Assembly: GCF_900112205.1 (NCBI RefSeq) | Contig: NZ_FOKW01000001.1 | Coordinates: 620,001-684,000 of the forward strand | DNA from: Natronobacterium haloterrestre | GTDB taxonomy: Archaea > Halobacteriota > Halobacteria > Halobacteriales > Natrialbaceae | Length of the DNA stretch: 64,000 nucleotides | Direction of reading: 5' to 3' | In this document: positions 52,070 to 60,706 of the stretch, one piece after another | Layout of the letters: every line of letters starts with the position of its first letter | Numbering within the stretch: the first letter of the stretch is position 1 | Program-made: the position numbers and the translations under genes | Notes under the pieces: generated by a model | The model's input: the letters and a program-made list of their open reading frames with translations, nothing else | Databases searched by the model: none | What the model was told of the DNA's origin: nothing

Positions 52070-54106
52070 ATGGAAGGTGCATTCAGTTACGCTCCAGCGA
52101 TCGCGGCGTTCCCGCTCGTGGCCTTCGTTGTCGCCCTCGCGTTCGGCAAGTACATGCCGAAGAAGGGGGCGCTGGCGGGCATCCTCGCGACGGCAGGCTC
52201 GTTACTGCTGTCCGTGGTGATGCTCGTGGCCGTCGCGAGCGGCGAAGTGTATCACGGGACGATCTACGAGTGGGCGGTCGGCGACGCGCTGACCGAGGTC
52301 GGTGCCGACGGGATCGAGTTTACTTTCGGCATACTGATCGATCCGCTGTCGGCGCTGATGCTCGTGATCGTCTCGCTCGTCGCGTTCCTCGTCCACGTCT
52401 TCAGCCTCGGGTACATGAACGGCGAGGGAGAGACCGGGCTTCCGCGGTACTACGCCGGGCTCGGCCTCTTTACCTTCAGCATGCTCTCGTTCGTGCTCGC
52501 GGACAATCTGCTGATGGCGTTCATGTTCTTCGAGCTCGTGGGCCTATGTTCGTTCCTGCTGATCGGGTTCTGGTTCCGGACCCGCAGCGCGCCCTCGGCG
52601 GCGAAGAAGGCGTTTCTGGTCACCCGCTTCGGTGACTACTTCTTCCTGATCGGGGTCGTCGCGATCGCGTCCACGTTCGGCACGCTGCAGTTCGCCGGCG
52701 AGGAGTCGTTCGTCGCGGCCGCCGAAACGGCCATCGCCGACGGAACGACGCTGTTCGGATTCGGACCCGAGACCTGGGTAACGATTACCGGTCTCCTCGT
52801 GCTCGGCGGGGTCATCGGCAAGTCCGCGCAGTTCCCGCTGCACACCTGGCTTCCGGACGCGATGGAGGGCCCGACGACCGTCTCCGCGCTCATCCACGCG
52901 GCGACGATGGTCGCGGCCGGGGTCTACCTCGTCGCCCGGATGTTCGGCTACTACGCCCAGTCCCCGACCGCGCTGTCGATCATCGCGTTCGTCGGCGGGT
53001 TCACCGCGCTGTTCGCGGCGACGATGGGCGTCGTCAAGGACGACATCAAGCAGGTGCTGGCGTACTCGACGATCAGCCAGTACGGCTACATGATGCTCGG
53101 CATGGGCGTCGGCGGCTACGTCGCCGGCGTCTTCCACCTGATGAACCACGCCTTCTTCAAGGCGCTCCTGTTCCTGGGTGCGGGCTCCGTCATCGTCCTC
53201 ATGCACCACGAACAGGACATGTGGAAGATGGGCGGCCTGAAGGACAAGGCACCCGTCACTTACTGGACGTTCCTCGCGGGCGCGCTGGCGCTGGCGGGCA
53301 TCGTCCCGTTCTCCGGCTTCTGGTCGAAGGACGAGGTGCTGTACGACGCCCTGATCGTCGGCCTGGAACAGCCCGTGATCCTCGCGGCCTACGCGATGGG
53401 CCTGCTCGCCGTGTTCTTCACCGGCTTCTACACGTTCCGGATGGTCTTCCTGACCTTCCACGGCGAACCCCGGACCGACACCGCCGAGAACCCACACTCG
53501 GTCGGCTGGTCGATCAAGTTCCCGCTCGTCGTGCTGGGTGCGCTCGCGCTGCTCGCCGGCGTCGCGAACCTCGCACCTGTCGCGAAGCTGACCGGGATGG
53601 ACATCACGTACCTCGAGTTCTGGCTCGACGGCGAGTACGGCTACGTGGAGGGGCTGACCTACCACGACTACCACGAACTGGTGGCGTTCGAGGAAGGGTA
53701 CATTAGCTCCGAGACGGTCACCATGCTGCTCGGTGCTGGCCTGTCGCTGGGCCTGGCGGTGGCCGGCGCGGTCACCGCACACGTGCTGTACAACGTGCCG
53801 GAACCGACCCGACACACGGCGAAACTCGGCGGCGCGTACGACGTCCTGCGCAGCAACTACTACCAGGACGAGTACCAGGTCTGGCTCGCCGAGGGACTGA
53901 CGCTGCCGCTGGCTCGAGCCGCCGACCGGTTCGACCAGACGGTGATCGACGGCGTCGTCAACGGCGTCTCGACCGCCAGCCTGTTTGGCGGCGACCGGGT
54001 CAAGCGGATCCAGACCGGTATCGTGACGAACTACGCGGCCCTGCTCGTGGCCGGGTTCATCGCCTTGCTTCTCGTCCTCGGCTTCATCGGGGGGTGGTTC
54101 CTATGA
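52070..54106 (+). CDS. nuoL: Complex I-type subunit L (antiporter-like)
   Basis: A 678-residue antiporter-like proton pump. Conserved parts: 'MFFELVGLCSFLLIGFWF' with the pump Glu, 'SAQFPLHTWLPDAMEGPTT' with Lys and His of the channel, and 'DDIKQVLAYSTISQYGYM'. The C-terminal extension contains the long lateral helix that braces the pump module. Its stop lies inside the start of nuoM (ATGATGA, 54103-54109). Confidence 0.97.
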   Translation: MEGAFSYAPAIAAFPLVAFVVALAFGKYMPKKGALAGILATAGSLLLSVVMLVAVASGEVYHGTIYEWAVGDALTEVGADGIEFTFGILIDPLSALMLVIVSLVAFLVHVFSLGYMNGEGETGLPRYYAGLGLFTFSMLSFVLADNLLMAFMFFELVGLCSFLLIGFWFRTRSAPSAAKKAFLVTRFGDYFFLIGVVAIASTFGTLQFAGEESFVAAAETAIADGTTLFGFGPETWVTITGLLVLGGVIGKSAQFPLHTWLPDAMEGPTTVSALIHAATMVAAGVYLVARMFGYYAQSPTALSIIAFVGGFTALFAATMGVVKDDIKQVLAYSTISQYGYMMLGMGVGGYVAGVFHLMNHAFFKALLFLGAGSVIVLMHHEQDMWKMGGLKDKAPVTYWTFLAGALALAGIVPFSGFWSKDEVLYDALIVGLEQPVILAAYAMGLLAVFFTGFYTFRMVFLTFHGEPRTDTAENPHSVGWSIKFPLVVLGALALLAGVANLAPVAKLTGMDITYLEFWLDGEYGYVEGLTYHDYHELVAFEEGYISSETVTMLLGAGLSLGLAVAGAVTAHVLYNVPEPTRHTAKLGGAYDVLRSNYYQDEYQVWLAEGLTLPLARAADRFDQTVIDGVVNGVSTASLFGGDRVKRIQTGIVTNYAALLVAGFIALLLVLGFIGGWFL

Positions 54107-55623
54107 TGATCGAAGCGCTCATCGCGGTCGCACTGGTCGGTGCACTGGTCACCTTCGTCGCGCCGAATCGCGTCGCGGGGAAACTGGCCTTCGCGATCAG
54201 CCTGGTGCCCGCCGCGCTGAGCCTGTGGATGTTCTCGGCGTTCGACGGCGTCGGGAACGCCCTGCTCGAGGGCGACCTCGCCTACGAGTCCCAGTACGAG
54301 TGGCTCGAACTGAGCGAGTACACGATCTCGTGGTTCGTCGGACTCGACGGCATCAGCATGCCGCTGGTCGTCCTGACGACCGTCCTCTGTACGCTCGCGA
54401 TCGTGAGTTCGTGGACGCCGATCGACGAACGCGAGTCCCAGTTCTACGGGCTCGTCCTCTTCATCGAGGCGAACCTGATCGGCGTCTTCGCGGCGCTCGA
54501 CTTCTTCGTCTGGTTCATCTTCTGGGAAGCGGTGCTGATCCCGATGTACCTGCTGATCGGCGTCTGGGGCGGTCCGCGCCGGAAGTACGCGGCGATCAAG
54601 TTCTTCGTCTACACGAACGTGGCCTCGCTGCTGATGTTCGGTGCGTTCATCGCCCTGGTGTTCGCCCTGCCCGAGGTCACCACCTTCGCGCTGCCCGAGA
54701 TCGCGGCGGCGATGCTCGCGGGCGGTCCGGAGGCGCTGTTCGGCGTCGCCGGCTCGACCCTGGCGTCGATCGTCTTCGTCGCGATGTTCCTCGGGTTCGC
54801 GGTGAAGGTGCCCGTCGTCCCGTTCCACACGTGGCTGCCGGACGCCCACGTCGAAGCGCCGACGCCCGCGTCGGTGCTGCTGGCCGGCGTCCTGCTGAAG
54901 ATGGGGACCTACGCCCTGCTCCGGTTCAACTTCACCATGTTCCCGGACCAGGTCGCCGCGTACTCGGTGCCGATCGCGGCCATCGCGGTCATCAGCGTCA
55001 TCTACGGCGCGATGCTCGCGCTCGCGCAAACGGACCTCAAGCGGATCGTCGCCTACTCCTCGGTGTCGTCGATGGGCTACGTCATCCTCGGCCTGATCGC
55101 CTACACCCAGTTCGGGGTCGGCGGCGCGACCTTCCAGATGGTGTCTCACGGCCTGATCTCCGGACTGATGTTCATGGCGGTCGGCGTCATCTACAACGCG
55201 ACCCACACCCGGATGGTCACCGACATGTCCGGGCTCGCCGATCGGATGCCCGTCGCGGTCGGCATCCTCGTGGCCGGCGCGTTCGGCTACATGGGACTGC
55301 CGCTGATGAGCGGCTTCTACGGCGAGTTCACCATCTTCTTCGGCTCGTTCCACTCCCAGCTACTCGAGTACGCGCCGCTGTTTACCGCGGCGGCGATGTT
55401 TGGCATCGTCATCGTCGCGGGCTACCTGCTGTTCGCGCTCCAGCGGACCGTCTTCGGACCGTACCGGCTCGAAACCGACTACGAGGTCGGCCGCGCCCCG
55501 CTGCACGACGTCGCCCCGATGTTCGTGCTGCTTGGACTGATCATCCTGCTCGGCGTGGCCCCCGAACTGATATTCGAGATGATAACCGACGCAGTCGATC
55601 CGATCATCGGAGGTGAGGTGTAA
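54103..55623 (+). CDS. nuoM: Complex I-type subunit M (antiporter-like)
   Basis: A 506-residue antiporter-like pump subunit: 'FFVWFIFWEAVLIPMYLLIG' with the key Glu, 'VPVVPFHTWLPDAHVEAPTP' and 'TDLKRIVAYSSVSSMGYVI'. ATG 54103, overlapping the nuoL stop, is chosen instead of the GTG at 54094. Its TAA overlaps the nuoN ATG by one base. Confidence 0.96.
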   Translation: MMIEALIAVALVGALVTFVAPNRVAGKLAFAISLVPAALSLWMFSAFDGVGNALLEGDLAYESQYEWLELSEYTISWFVGLDGISMPLVVLTTVLCTLAIVSSWTPIDERESQFYGLVLFIEANLIGVFAALDFFVWFIFWEAVLIPMYLLIGVWGGPRRKYAAIKFFVYTNVASLLMFGAFIALVFALPEVTTFALPEIAAAMLAGGPEALFGVAGSTLASIVFVAMFLGFAVKVPVVPFHTWLPDAHVEAPTPASVLLAGVLLKMGTYALLRFNFTMFPDQVAAYSVPIAAIAVISVIYGAMLALAQTDLKRIVAYSSVSSMGYVILGLIAYTQFGVGGATFQMVSHGLISGLMFMAVGVIYNATHTRMVTDMSGLADRMPVAVGILVAGAFGYMGLPLMSGFYGEFTIFFGSFHSQLLEYAPLFTAAAMFGIVIVAGYLLFALQRTVFGPYRLETDYEVGRAPLHDVAPMFVLLGLIILLGVAPELIFEMITDAVDPIIGGEV

Positions 55624-57146
55624 TGGCGGTGTTCGATCTCCCCGGCTGGACGGGACTCGCACCCGCGCTGATCCTGGCGGCGACGGCGCTCGCGCTGTTC
55701 GTCGTCGACAGCATCTCGCCGCGGTCCGCCAACCGCGCCCTGCTGGCCGGCGTCTCGGCGACCGGGGCGCTGGCCTCGCTGGCCGTCGCGGTCTGGTTCA
55801 TCGCCGCCGGCGTCGGGCAGGGCGGTATCGACGGGCTCGGCGTCATCGACCTGTTCGACGGCCAGTTCGTCGTCGACGCGATGGCGCTGTACTTCATGAT
55901 CGTCGTCGCGGTCGTCACCGCCCTGGTGTCGGTCGCCAGCTACGACTACATGGCGGACCACACCTACCAGGCCGAGTACTACTCGCTGCTGATCCTGGCC
56001 GCCACCGGGATGTCCACGATGGCAGCCGCCAACAGCCTCGTGACGATCTTCATCGCGCTCGAGTTGACGAGCCTGCCGTCCTACGCCCTGGTGGCGATCC
56101 TGAAGGACAACCGCGGCAGCGTCGAGGCCGGCCTGAAGTACTTCCTGATCGGCGCGCTGTCGTCGGCGATCTTCGTCTACGGGGTGTCGCTGGTCTACGG
56201 CGCGACCGGCCACCTGCAACTGGATGCCATCGCCGTGGCGCTCGAGGAGGACGTCGCGGACGGCTTCGGCGGCCTGCTGGGACTCGGCATCCTGATGCTG
56301 ATCGGCGGGTTCGCGTTCAAGACCGCGAGCGTGCCGTTCCACTTCTGGGCGCCCGAGGCCTACGAGGGCGCGCCGGCCCCGATCAGCGCGTTCCTGTCGT
56401 CGGCCTCGAAGGCCGCCGGCTTCGTGATCGCGTTCCGCGTGTTCACGACGGCGTTCCCGCTCGAGGTCACGGGCGAACTCATCGGGCTCGACTGGACGCT
56501 CGCGTTCGTCATCCTCGCGATCGTCACGATGACGGTCGGGAACTTCGCCGCGGCTACCCAGGACAAGGTCAAGCGGATGCTCGCCTACTCGTCGATCGGC
56601 CACGCCGGCTACGCCCTGATCGGCCTCGCCGGGCTGACCGTCGACGGCGGCGAGCTCGTGATGGGCGCGGCGATGATGCACCTGCTGGTCTACGGCTTCA
56701 TGAACACGGGTGCGTTCCTGTTCGTCGCCCTGGCCGAGTACTGGGGCGTCGGTCGCACCTTCGAGGATTACAACGGGCTCGCGAACCAGGCACCGGTCGC
56801 CTGTTTCGCGCTCGGGATCTTCCTGTTCAGCCTGGCCGGCATCCCGCCGCTGGGTGGGTTCTGGAGCAAGTACTTCCTGTTCACCGGCGCGATCAGCGTC
56901 GGCACCACGTCCATGCTGCTGGTCGCGGCCGCGCTGGTGGTCAACAGCGCCCTCTCGCTGTACTACTACTCGCGGCTGGTCAAAGCGGTCTGGATCGAGG
57001 AGTCGGTCGTCGATCGGGACACGCTGGCACAGCCGACCGGCCTCTACGCGGCGATCGTCTTCGCGGCCGTGATGACGGTCGTCCTGCTGCCCGCGTTCGG
57101 GCCGGTCTCCGAGACGGCGATCGACGCCGCGGCCGCCGTGATCTGA
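55623..57146 (+). CDS. nuoN: Complex I-type subunit N (antiporter-like)
   Basis: A 507-residue third antiporter-like subunit, last gene of the operon: 'FIALELTSLPSYALVAI' with the conserved Glu, 'KTASVPFHFWAPEAYEGAPAP' and 'DKVKRMLAYSSIGHAGYAL'. The set A-B-CD-H-I-J1-J2-K-L-M-N is complete except for the NADH module E-F-G, as in the archaeal F420/ferredoxin-type and haloarchaeal complexes. Pyrimidine repeats follow the stop. Confidence 0.96.
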   Translation: MAVFDLPGWTGLAPALILAATALALFVVDSISPRSANRALLAGVSATGALASLAVAVWFIAAGVGQGGIDGLGVIDLFDGQFVVDAMALYFMIVVAVVTALVSVASYDYMADHTYQAEYYSLLILAATGMSTMAAANSLVTIFIALELTSLPSYALVAILKDNRGSVEAGLKYFLIGALSSAIFVYGVSLVYGATGHLQLDAIAVALEEDVADGFGGLLGLGILMLIGGFAFKTASVPFHFWAPEAYEGAPAPISAFLSSASKAAGFVIAFRVFTTAFPLEVTGELIGLDWTLAFVILAIVTMTVGNFAAATQDKVKRMLAYSSIGHAGYALIGLAGLTVDGGELVMGAAMMHLLVYGFMNTGAFLFVALAEYWGVGRTFEDYNGLANQAPVACFALGIFLFSLAGIPPLGGFWSKYFLFTGAISVGTTSMLLVAAALVVNSALSLYYYSRLVKAVWIEESVVDRDTLAQPTGLYAAIVFAAVMTVVLLPAFGPVSETAIDAAAAVI

Positions 57147-57180
57147 TCGGCGGGCCCACTCGAGTCGAATAACCGTTTTC

Positions 57181-57222
57181 CCGTTCCGTTCTGTTCCGTT
57201 CTGTTCCGTTCCGTTCCGTTCC
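57181..57222 (+). repeat. 10-bp pyrimidine tandem repeats after nuoN
   Basis: Four tandem units of C(C/T)GTTCCGTT (57181-57220) preceded by ACCGTTTTCC. The strand is pyrimidine-rich in the direction of nuoN transcription and starts 34 nt past its stop, so it may serve as the operon terminator. Confidence 0.75.
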
Positions 57223-57316
57223 ACGCATCCACGTTCGCCGTCGACCGAACTACGACCCTCGAGCGCCGGCCGATCGACCGGTAACTTTTCCCCGCCGGAC
57301 TGACAACCCGGGATAA

Positions 57317-58915
57317 ATGGTTTTCCGGCTCGTCCTCGGGTGCGGGACCGTCGGTCGCCAGGTCGTCGAACGCCTGGCCGAGCGCGGCGACGGCGACGAC
57401 CGGCTGCTGGTCATCACCGACGACGAGGCGCTCGTCGAGACCCTCCGCGACGAGAGCATTCCAGCACGACACGCCGATCCGGCAGCCCCCTCCACCATCG
57501 AGAACGTCGAGACGCCGGACCTCCTGTTCGTCGGCAGCGACCGGACGGACGTCAACCGCGACGCCGTCGAGACCGCCCGCGACCGGTTCCCAGAGGTCGA
57601 GATCGTCGCCTACCTCGGCGGGAACTCCACGCTGACCGACCGGACGACCTTCGGCGGGCACGCGGACCGGATCGTCGACGCCGACTCGCCGATCGTCGAG
57701 ACGGTGCTCGAGTCGGCGGCGACGACGACCGCGGAGGCGGCGATCGAACTCCGGCGGCTGCTCGACTCCGTAGACGGTCGCCTCGCCGTCGTCACCCACG
57801 ACAACCCGGATCCGGACGCCATCGCGAGCGCGACCGCGCTCGTCGATATCGCCGAGTCGGTCGGCGTCGAGGCCGACGCCTGCTACTTCGGCGACATCTC
57901 CCACCAGGAGAACCGGGCGATGGTCAACCTGCTCGACCTCGACCTTCGGAACCTCGCGTCCGACGCCCCGCTCGAGGAATACGCGGCGTTCGCGCTGGTC
58001 GATCACTCCCGCCCGGGCGTCAACGACGGCCTGCCGGAGGACCTCGACGTCGACATCGTCATCGACCATCACCCGCCGCGCGGGCCGGTACCCGGCCGGT
58101 TCGTCGACCTGCGGGAGGGGGTCGGCGCGACCAGTACCGTCCTGACCGAGTACGTCGATCGGTTCGGGTTGCCGTTCGACACGCGGACGGCGACGGCGCT
58201 TTTGTACGGCATTCGCGTCGACACCAACGACTTCTCGCGGGAGGTCGCGCCGGCGGACTTCCGTGCGGCCTCGACGCTTCAGCCCCACGCAGACACGTCC
58301 GTCCTGCGCCAGATCGAGCAGCCGACGATCGAGGGCGACACTCTCGAGACGATCGCTCGCGCGATCAAGAACCGCGAACAGCGGGATTCGGTGGCGGTAG
58401 CAAGCGTCGGCCGTCTCTCGGATCGCGACGCGCTCCCGCAGGCGGCAGACCAGTTGCTCGCGATGGAGGGGATCGAGACGACGCTCGTCTTCGGCTTTCG
58501 CGACGAGATGGCGTTTCTCTCCGCGCGTTCCCGGGCGAACGACGTCGACCTGGGCGAGACGCTCCGGGACGCGTTCGACCGGATCGGGAGCGCCGGCGGC
58601 CACGCCGACATGGCCGGCGCACAACTCGAGGTGGGGGTCCTGGGACAGGTCGACGACGAGGACGAGGCGGAGTCGATCGTCAGCGTCGCCGAGGAAGTGA
58701 TCACCAATCGATTTTTCGAGGCGATCCGGACCAGGCCGGGCGTCCCCGCGGGGGCCTACGATCGGACCAGCGAGTGGCTGTTTACCGTCTCGGAGGGCAG
58801 CGACGTAGGCGAGACCGGAGTCGACGCGTCGGCCGCGTCGGGGCGGACGGACTCGAGTCCGGCCCCGGGTTCGGGACGGTACGAGGACGAGACGACGGAC
58901 TCTGACGGGGAGTGA
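57317..58915 (+). CDS. DHH-family phosphoesterase with N-terminal Rossmann (TrkA-N-like) domain
   Basis: A 532-residue protein. Residues 1-120 form a NAD-binding RCK-like domain ('VLGCGTVGRQVVERLAERG'). From about 150, a DHH phosphoesterase with motifs 'THDNPDPDAIASA', 'LVDHS' and VIDHHPP (the DHH signature), then a DHHA1 domain with 'SAGGHADMAGAQL'. Relatives hydrolyse nanoRNA, pAp or cyclic dinucleotides; the pairing with a nucleotide-sensing Rossmann domain suggests regulation by NAD(H) or a dinucleotide (inference). The C-terminal 45 residues are disordered and acidic. Confidence 0.88.
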   Translation: MVFRLVLGCGTVGRQVVERLAERGDGDDRLLVITDDEALVETLRDESIPARHADPAAPSTIENVETPDLLFVGSDRTDVNRDAVETARDRFPEVEIVAYLGGNSTLTDRTTFGGHADRIVDADSPIVETVLESAATTTAEAAIELRRLLDSVDGRLAVVTHDNPDPDAIASATALVDIAESVGVEADACYFGDISHQENRAMVNLLDLDLRNLASDAPLEEYAAFALVDHSRPGVNDGLPEDLDVDIVIDHHPPRGPVPGRFVDLREGVGATSTVLTEYVDRFGLPFDTRTATALLYGIRVDTNDFSREVAPADFRAASTLQPHADTSVLRQIEQPTIEGDTLETIARAIKNREQRDSVAVASVGRLSDRDALPQAADQLLAMEGIETTLVFGFRDEMAFLSARSRANDVDLGETLRDAFDRIGSAGGHADMAGAQLEVGVLGQVDDEDEAESIVSVAEEVITNRFFEAIRTRPGVPAGAYDRTSEWLFTVSEGSDVGETGVDASAASGRTDSSPAPGSGRYEDETTDSDGE

Positions 58916-58962
58916 CGGACGGAAAAGGGTCGATTCGGTACGTGAGGAACGATTCAGTACGC

Positions 58963-58972
58963 AGTATTTTTG
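58963..58972 (+). promoter_or_regulatory. TATA box of the CBS/ParB-like gene
   Basis: AGTATTTTTG centred about 29 nt upstream of the ATG at 58997, supporting that start over the GTG-type frame opening at 58970. Confidence 0.45.
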
Positions 58973-58996
58973 CGCACGGACCGGTTATCGTCGGCT

Positions 58997-59803
58997 ATGG
59001 AGGTTGCGTCGGACCGGCGGAAACCCCAGGTCGAGGAGTACATGACGCGGGACGTGGCGACGGTATCCCCCGACGCGACAGTCGAAACCGTCGCGACGCG
59101 GATCGCCGAGAGCAACGAGCACAACGGGTTCCCAGTCTGCGAGCGCCGTCGCGTCGAGGGGTTCGTCAGCGCCCGCGACCTGCTGCTGGCCGACGACGAC
59201 GAGCCGATCTTCAAGGTGATGACGACGGACCTGCTGGTCGCCCACCCCGAGATGAAAGTGACCGACGCCGCCCGCGTCATCCTCCGGTCCGGGATCCAGA
59301 AACTGCCGGTCGTCGACGACGCCGGTAACCTCGTGGGCATCATCTCGAACGCCGACGTCATCCGAAGCCAGATCGAACGAGCCACGCCCGAGAAGGTCGG
59401 CAAACTGCTGCGTACCCTAGAGCAGATCCACGACATCGACCTCGCACAGGAGCGCCGAACCGTGTCGCTGGCCGACCTCACGCCGACACAGGGGAAGGTG
59501 TATGCCGACGAACTCGAGGGGCGACGCTACGAACTCGAGCGAGGGCTGGCCGAACCGCTTGTGGTCATCGACAACGGCGGGACGCTGTTGCTCGCGGACG
59601 GCCACCACCGGGTGCTGGCGGCCGACCGGATCGGTATCGACGAGATGGACGCCTACGTCATCGTCATCGACCACGAGATCGACCTGGGGATGGCGAGAAC
59701 GGCCGAGAAAGAAAACCTGGAGCGAATCGACGACATCGAGGTCGTCGACTACGCGCGCCACCCGCTGGTCCAGACGACGAAGCGGCTACAGTCGGACGAG
59801 TAG
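58997..59803 (+). CDS. CBS-pair protein fused to a ParB/Srx-like domain
   Basis: A 268-residue protein: two CBS domains (about 15-70 and 75-135; 'VEEYMTRDVATVSPDATVET', 'KLPVVDDAGNLVGIISNADV') followed by a ParB-like domain (about 155-250) with the signature 'LLLADGHHRVLAADRIG'. CBS pairs sense nucleotides; ParB-like domains bind CTP or DNA or act as sulfiredoxin-like enzymes. The fusion suggests a nucleotide-controlled regulator (inference). Leaderless start. The gene follows the DHH phosphoesterase by 81 nt with its own TATA box. Confidence 0.85.
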   Translation: MEVASDRRKPQVEEYMTRDVATVSPDATVETVATRIAESNEHNGFPVCERRRVEGFVSARDLLLADDDEPIFKVMTTDLLVAHPEMKVTDAARVILRSGIQKLPVVDDAGNLVGIISNADVIRSQIERATPEKVGKLLRTLEQIHDIDLAQERRTVSLADLTPTQGKVYADELEGRRYELERGLAEPLVVIDNGGTLLLADGHHRVLAADRIGIDEMDAYVIVIDHEIDLGMARTAEKENLERIDDIEVVDYARHPLVQTTKRLQSDE

Positions 59804-59871
59804 GCGGGAGCTCGGGACCTGTCGGAAGCGCTGACTACATAGTTATCCGTCCGCGTATAGTACGCCGTTCG

Positions 59872-60648
59872 ATGACAGGATCCGCGACCGTGACCGAGTC
59901 CGACTCCCCCGACAACCCGGATGACGTCGACCGCGTACTCATCGCCGGCGCGAGCGGGGGCACCGGGACCGAACTGCTGTCGGTCCTGCGTCCCACCGAG
60001 CCGATCGTCCGCGGGACGACCCGCTCGCACGCGAACGTCGAGACGCTCGAGCGTCACGGGGCCGACGAGGTGGTCGTCGCCGATTTCTTCGAACCGCGAG
60101 ACGTCGTCGAAGCCGTTCGTGACTGTGACGTCGTCTACTGTGCGCTTGGCACGCCGCCGAGCTACCGCCACACCGTCGGCGGCCGGCTGATCGACCGAAC
60201 CGGCGTCAGCAACCTCGTCACGGCCGCCCTGAGCGAAGGGGTGTCGTACGTCGTCTACGAGAGCGCGATCGGCGTCGGCCGATCGAAGGCCGGACTGTCC
60301 CTGCCCGCGCGGTTGCTCATCCGTGGCTCGCTCCGCGCGAAACAGGACGCCGAGGCCGTCCTCCGGCGGTCGGGCCTCGAGTACACGATCGTCCGTCCGG
60401 GTCGGCTCACGAACGCGCCGCCGCGTGGCGACGTCCTCGTCGGTGAGGGCGGCGACTCCGTGTCGGGCTCGATCCCGCGGGCCGACGTCGCGCGGATCAT
60501 GGCTGCCGCGCCGTTCACCCCCGACGCCCGCAACCGGACGTTCGAGGTGGTCAGCCGCGACGGCCTCTCGGGGACGCCGACGAACCTCGTCCACCCCGAC
60601 TGGGCGTTCGACGAACTCGATATCACCGAGGAGCAACTCCGTACGTAG
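59872..60648 (+). CDS. Atypical short-chain dehydrogenase/NAD(P)-binding protein (NmrA-like)
   Basis: A 258-residue single-domain Rossmann protein with nucleotide loop 'VLIAGASGGTGTELL' near residue 22. It lacks the classical YxxxK dyad spacing and matches the atypical SDR_a5/NmrA-like group ('LEYTIVRPGRLTNAPPRGDV', 'VARIMAAA'). Such proteins are NADPH-dependent reductases, redox sensors or chaperones for photosynthetic-type complexes; the role here is unknown. It converges on the prenyl synthase gene. Confidence 0.85.
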   Translation: MTGSATVTESDSPDNPDDVDRVLIAGASGGTGTELLSVLRPTEPIVRGTTRSHANVETLERHGADEVVVADFFEPRDVVEAVRDCDVVYCALGTPPSYRHTVGGRLIDRTGVSNLVTAALSEGVSYVVYESAIGVGRSKAGLSLPARLLIRGSLRAKQDAEAVLRRSGLEYTIVRPGRLTNAPPRGDVLVGEGGDSVSGSIPRADVARIMAAAPFTPDARNRTFEVVSRDGLSGTPTNLVHPDWAFDELDITEEQLRT

Positions 60649-60661
60649 TGACGTGGGTTGG

Positions 60662-60693
60662 ACCGGAAGGGAACGAAAGGGAACGAAAGGGAA
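60662..60693 (-). repeat. 10-bp tandem repeat after the prenyl synthase gene
   Basis: GAACGAAAGG occurs at 60671-60680 and 60681-60690 with partial copies on both sides. On the minus strand it reads as pyrimidine-rich CCTTTCGTTC just beyond the stop of the prenyl synthase at 60707, so it may serve as a terminator. Confidence 0.7.
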
Positions 60694-60706
60694 AGTCGGC
60701 CCCGAG

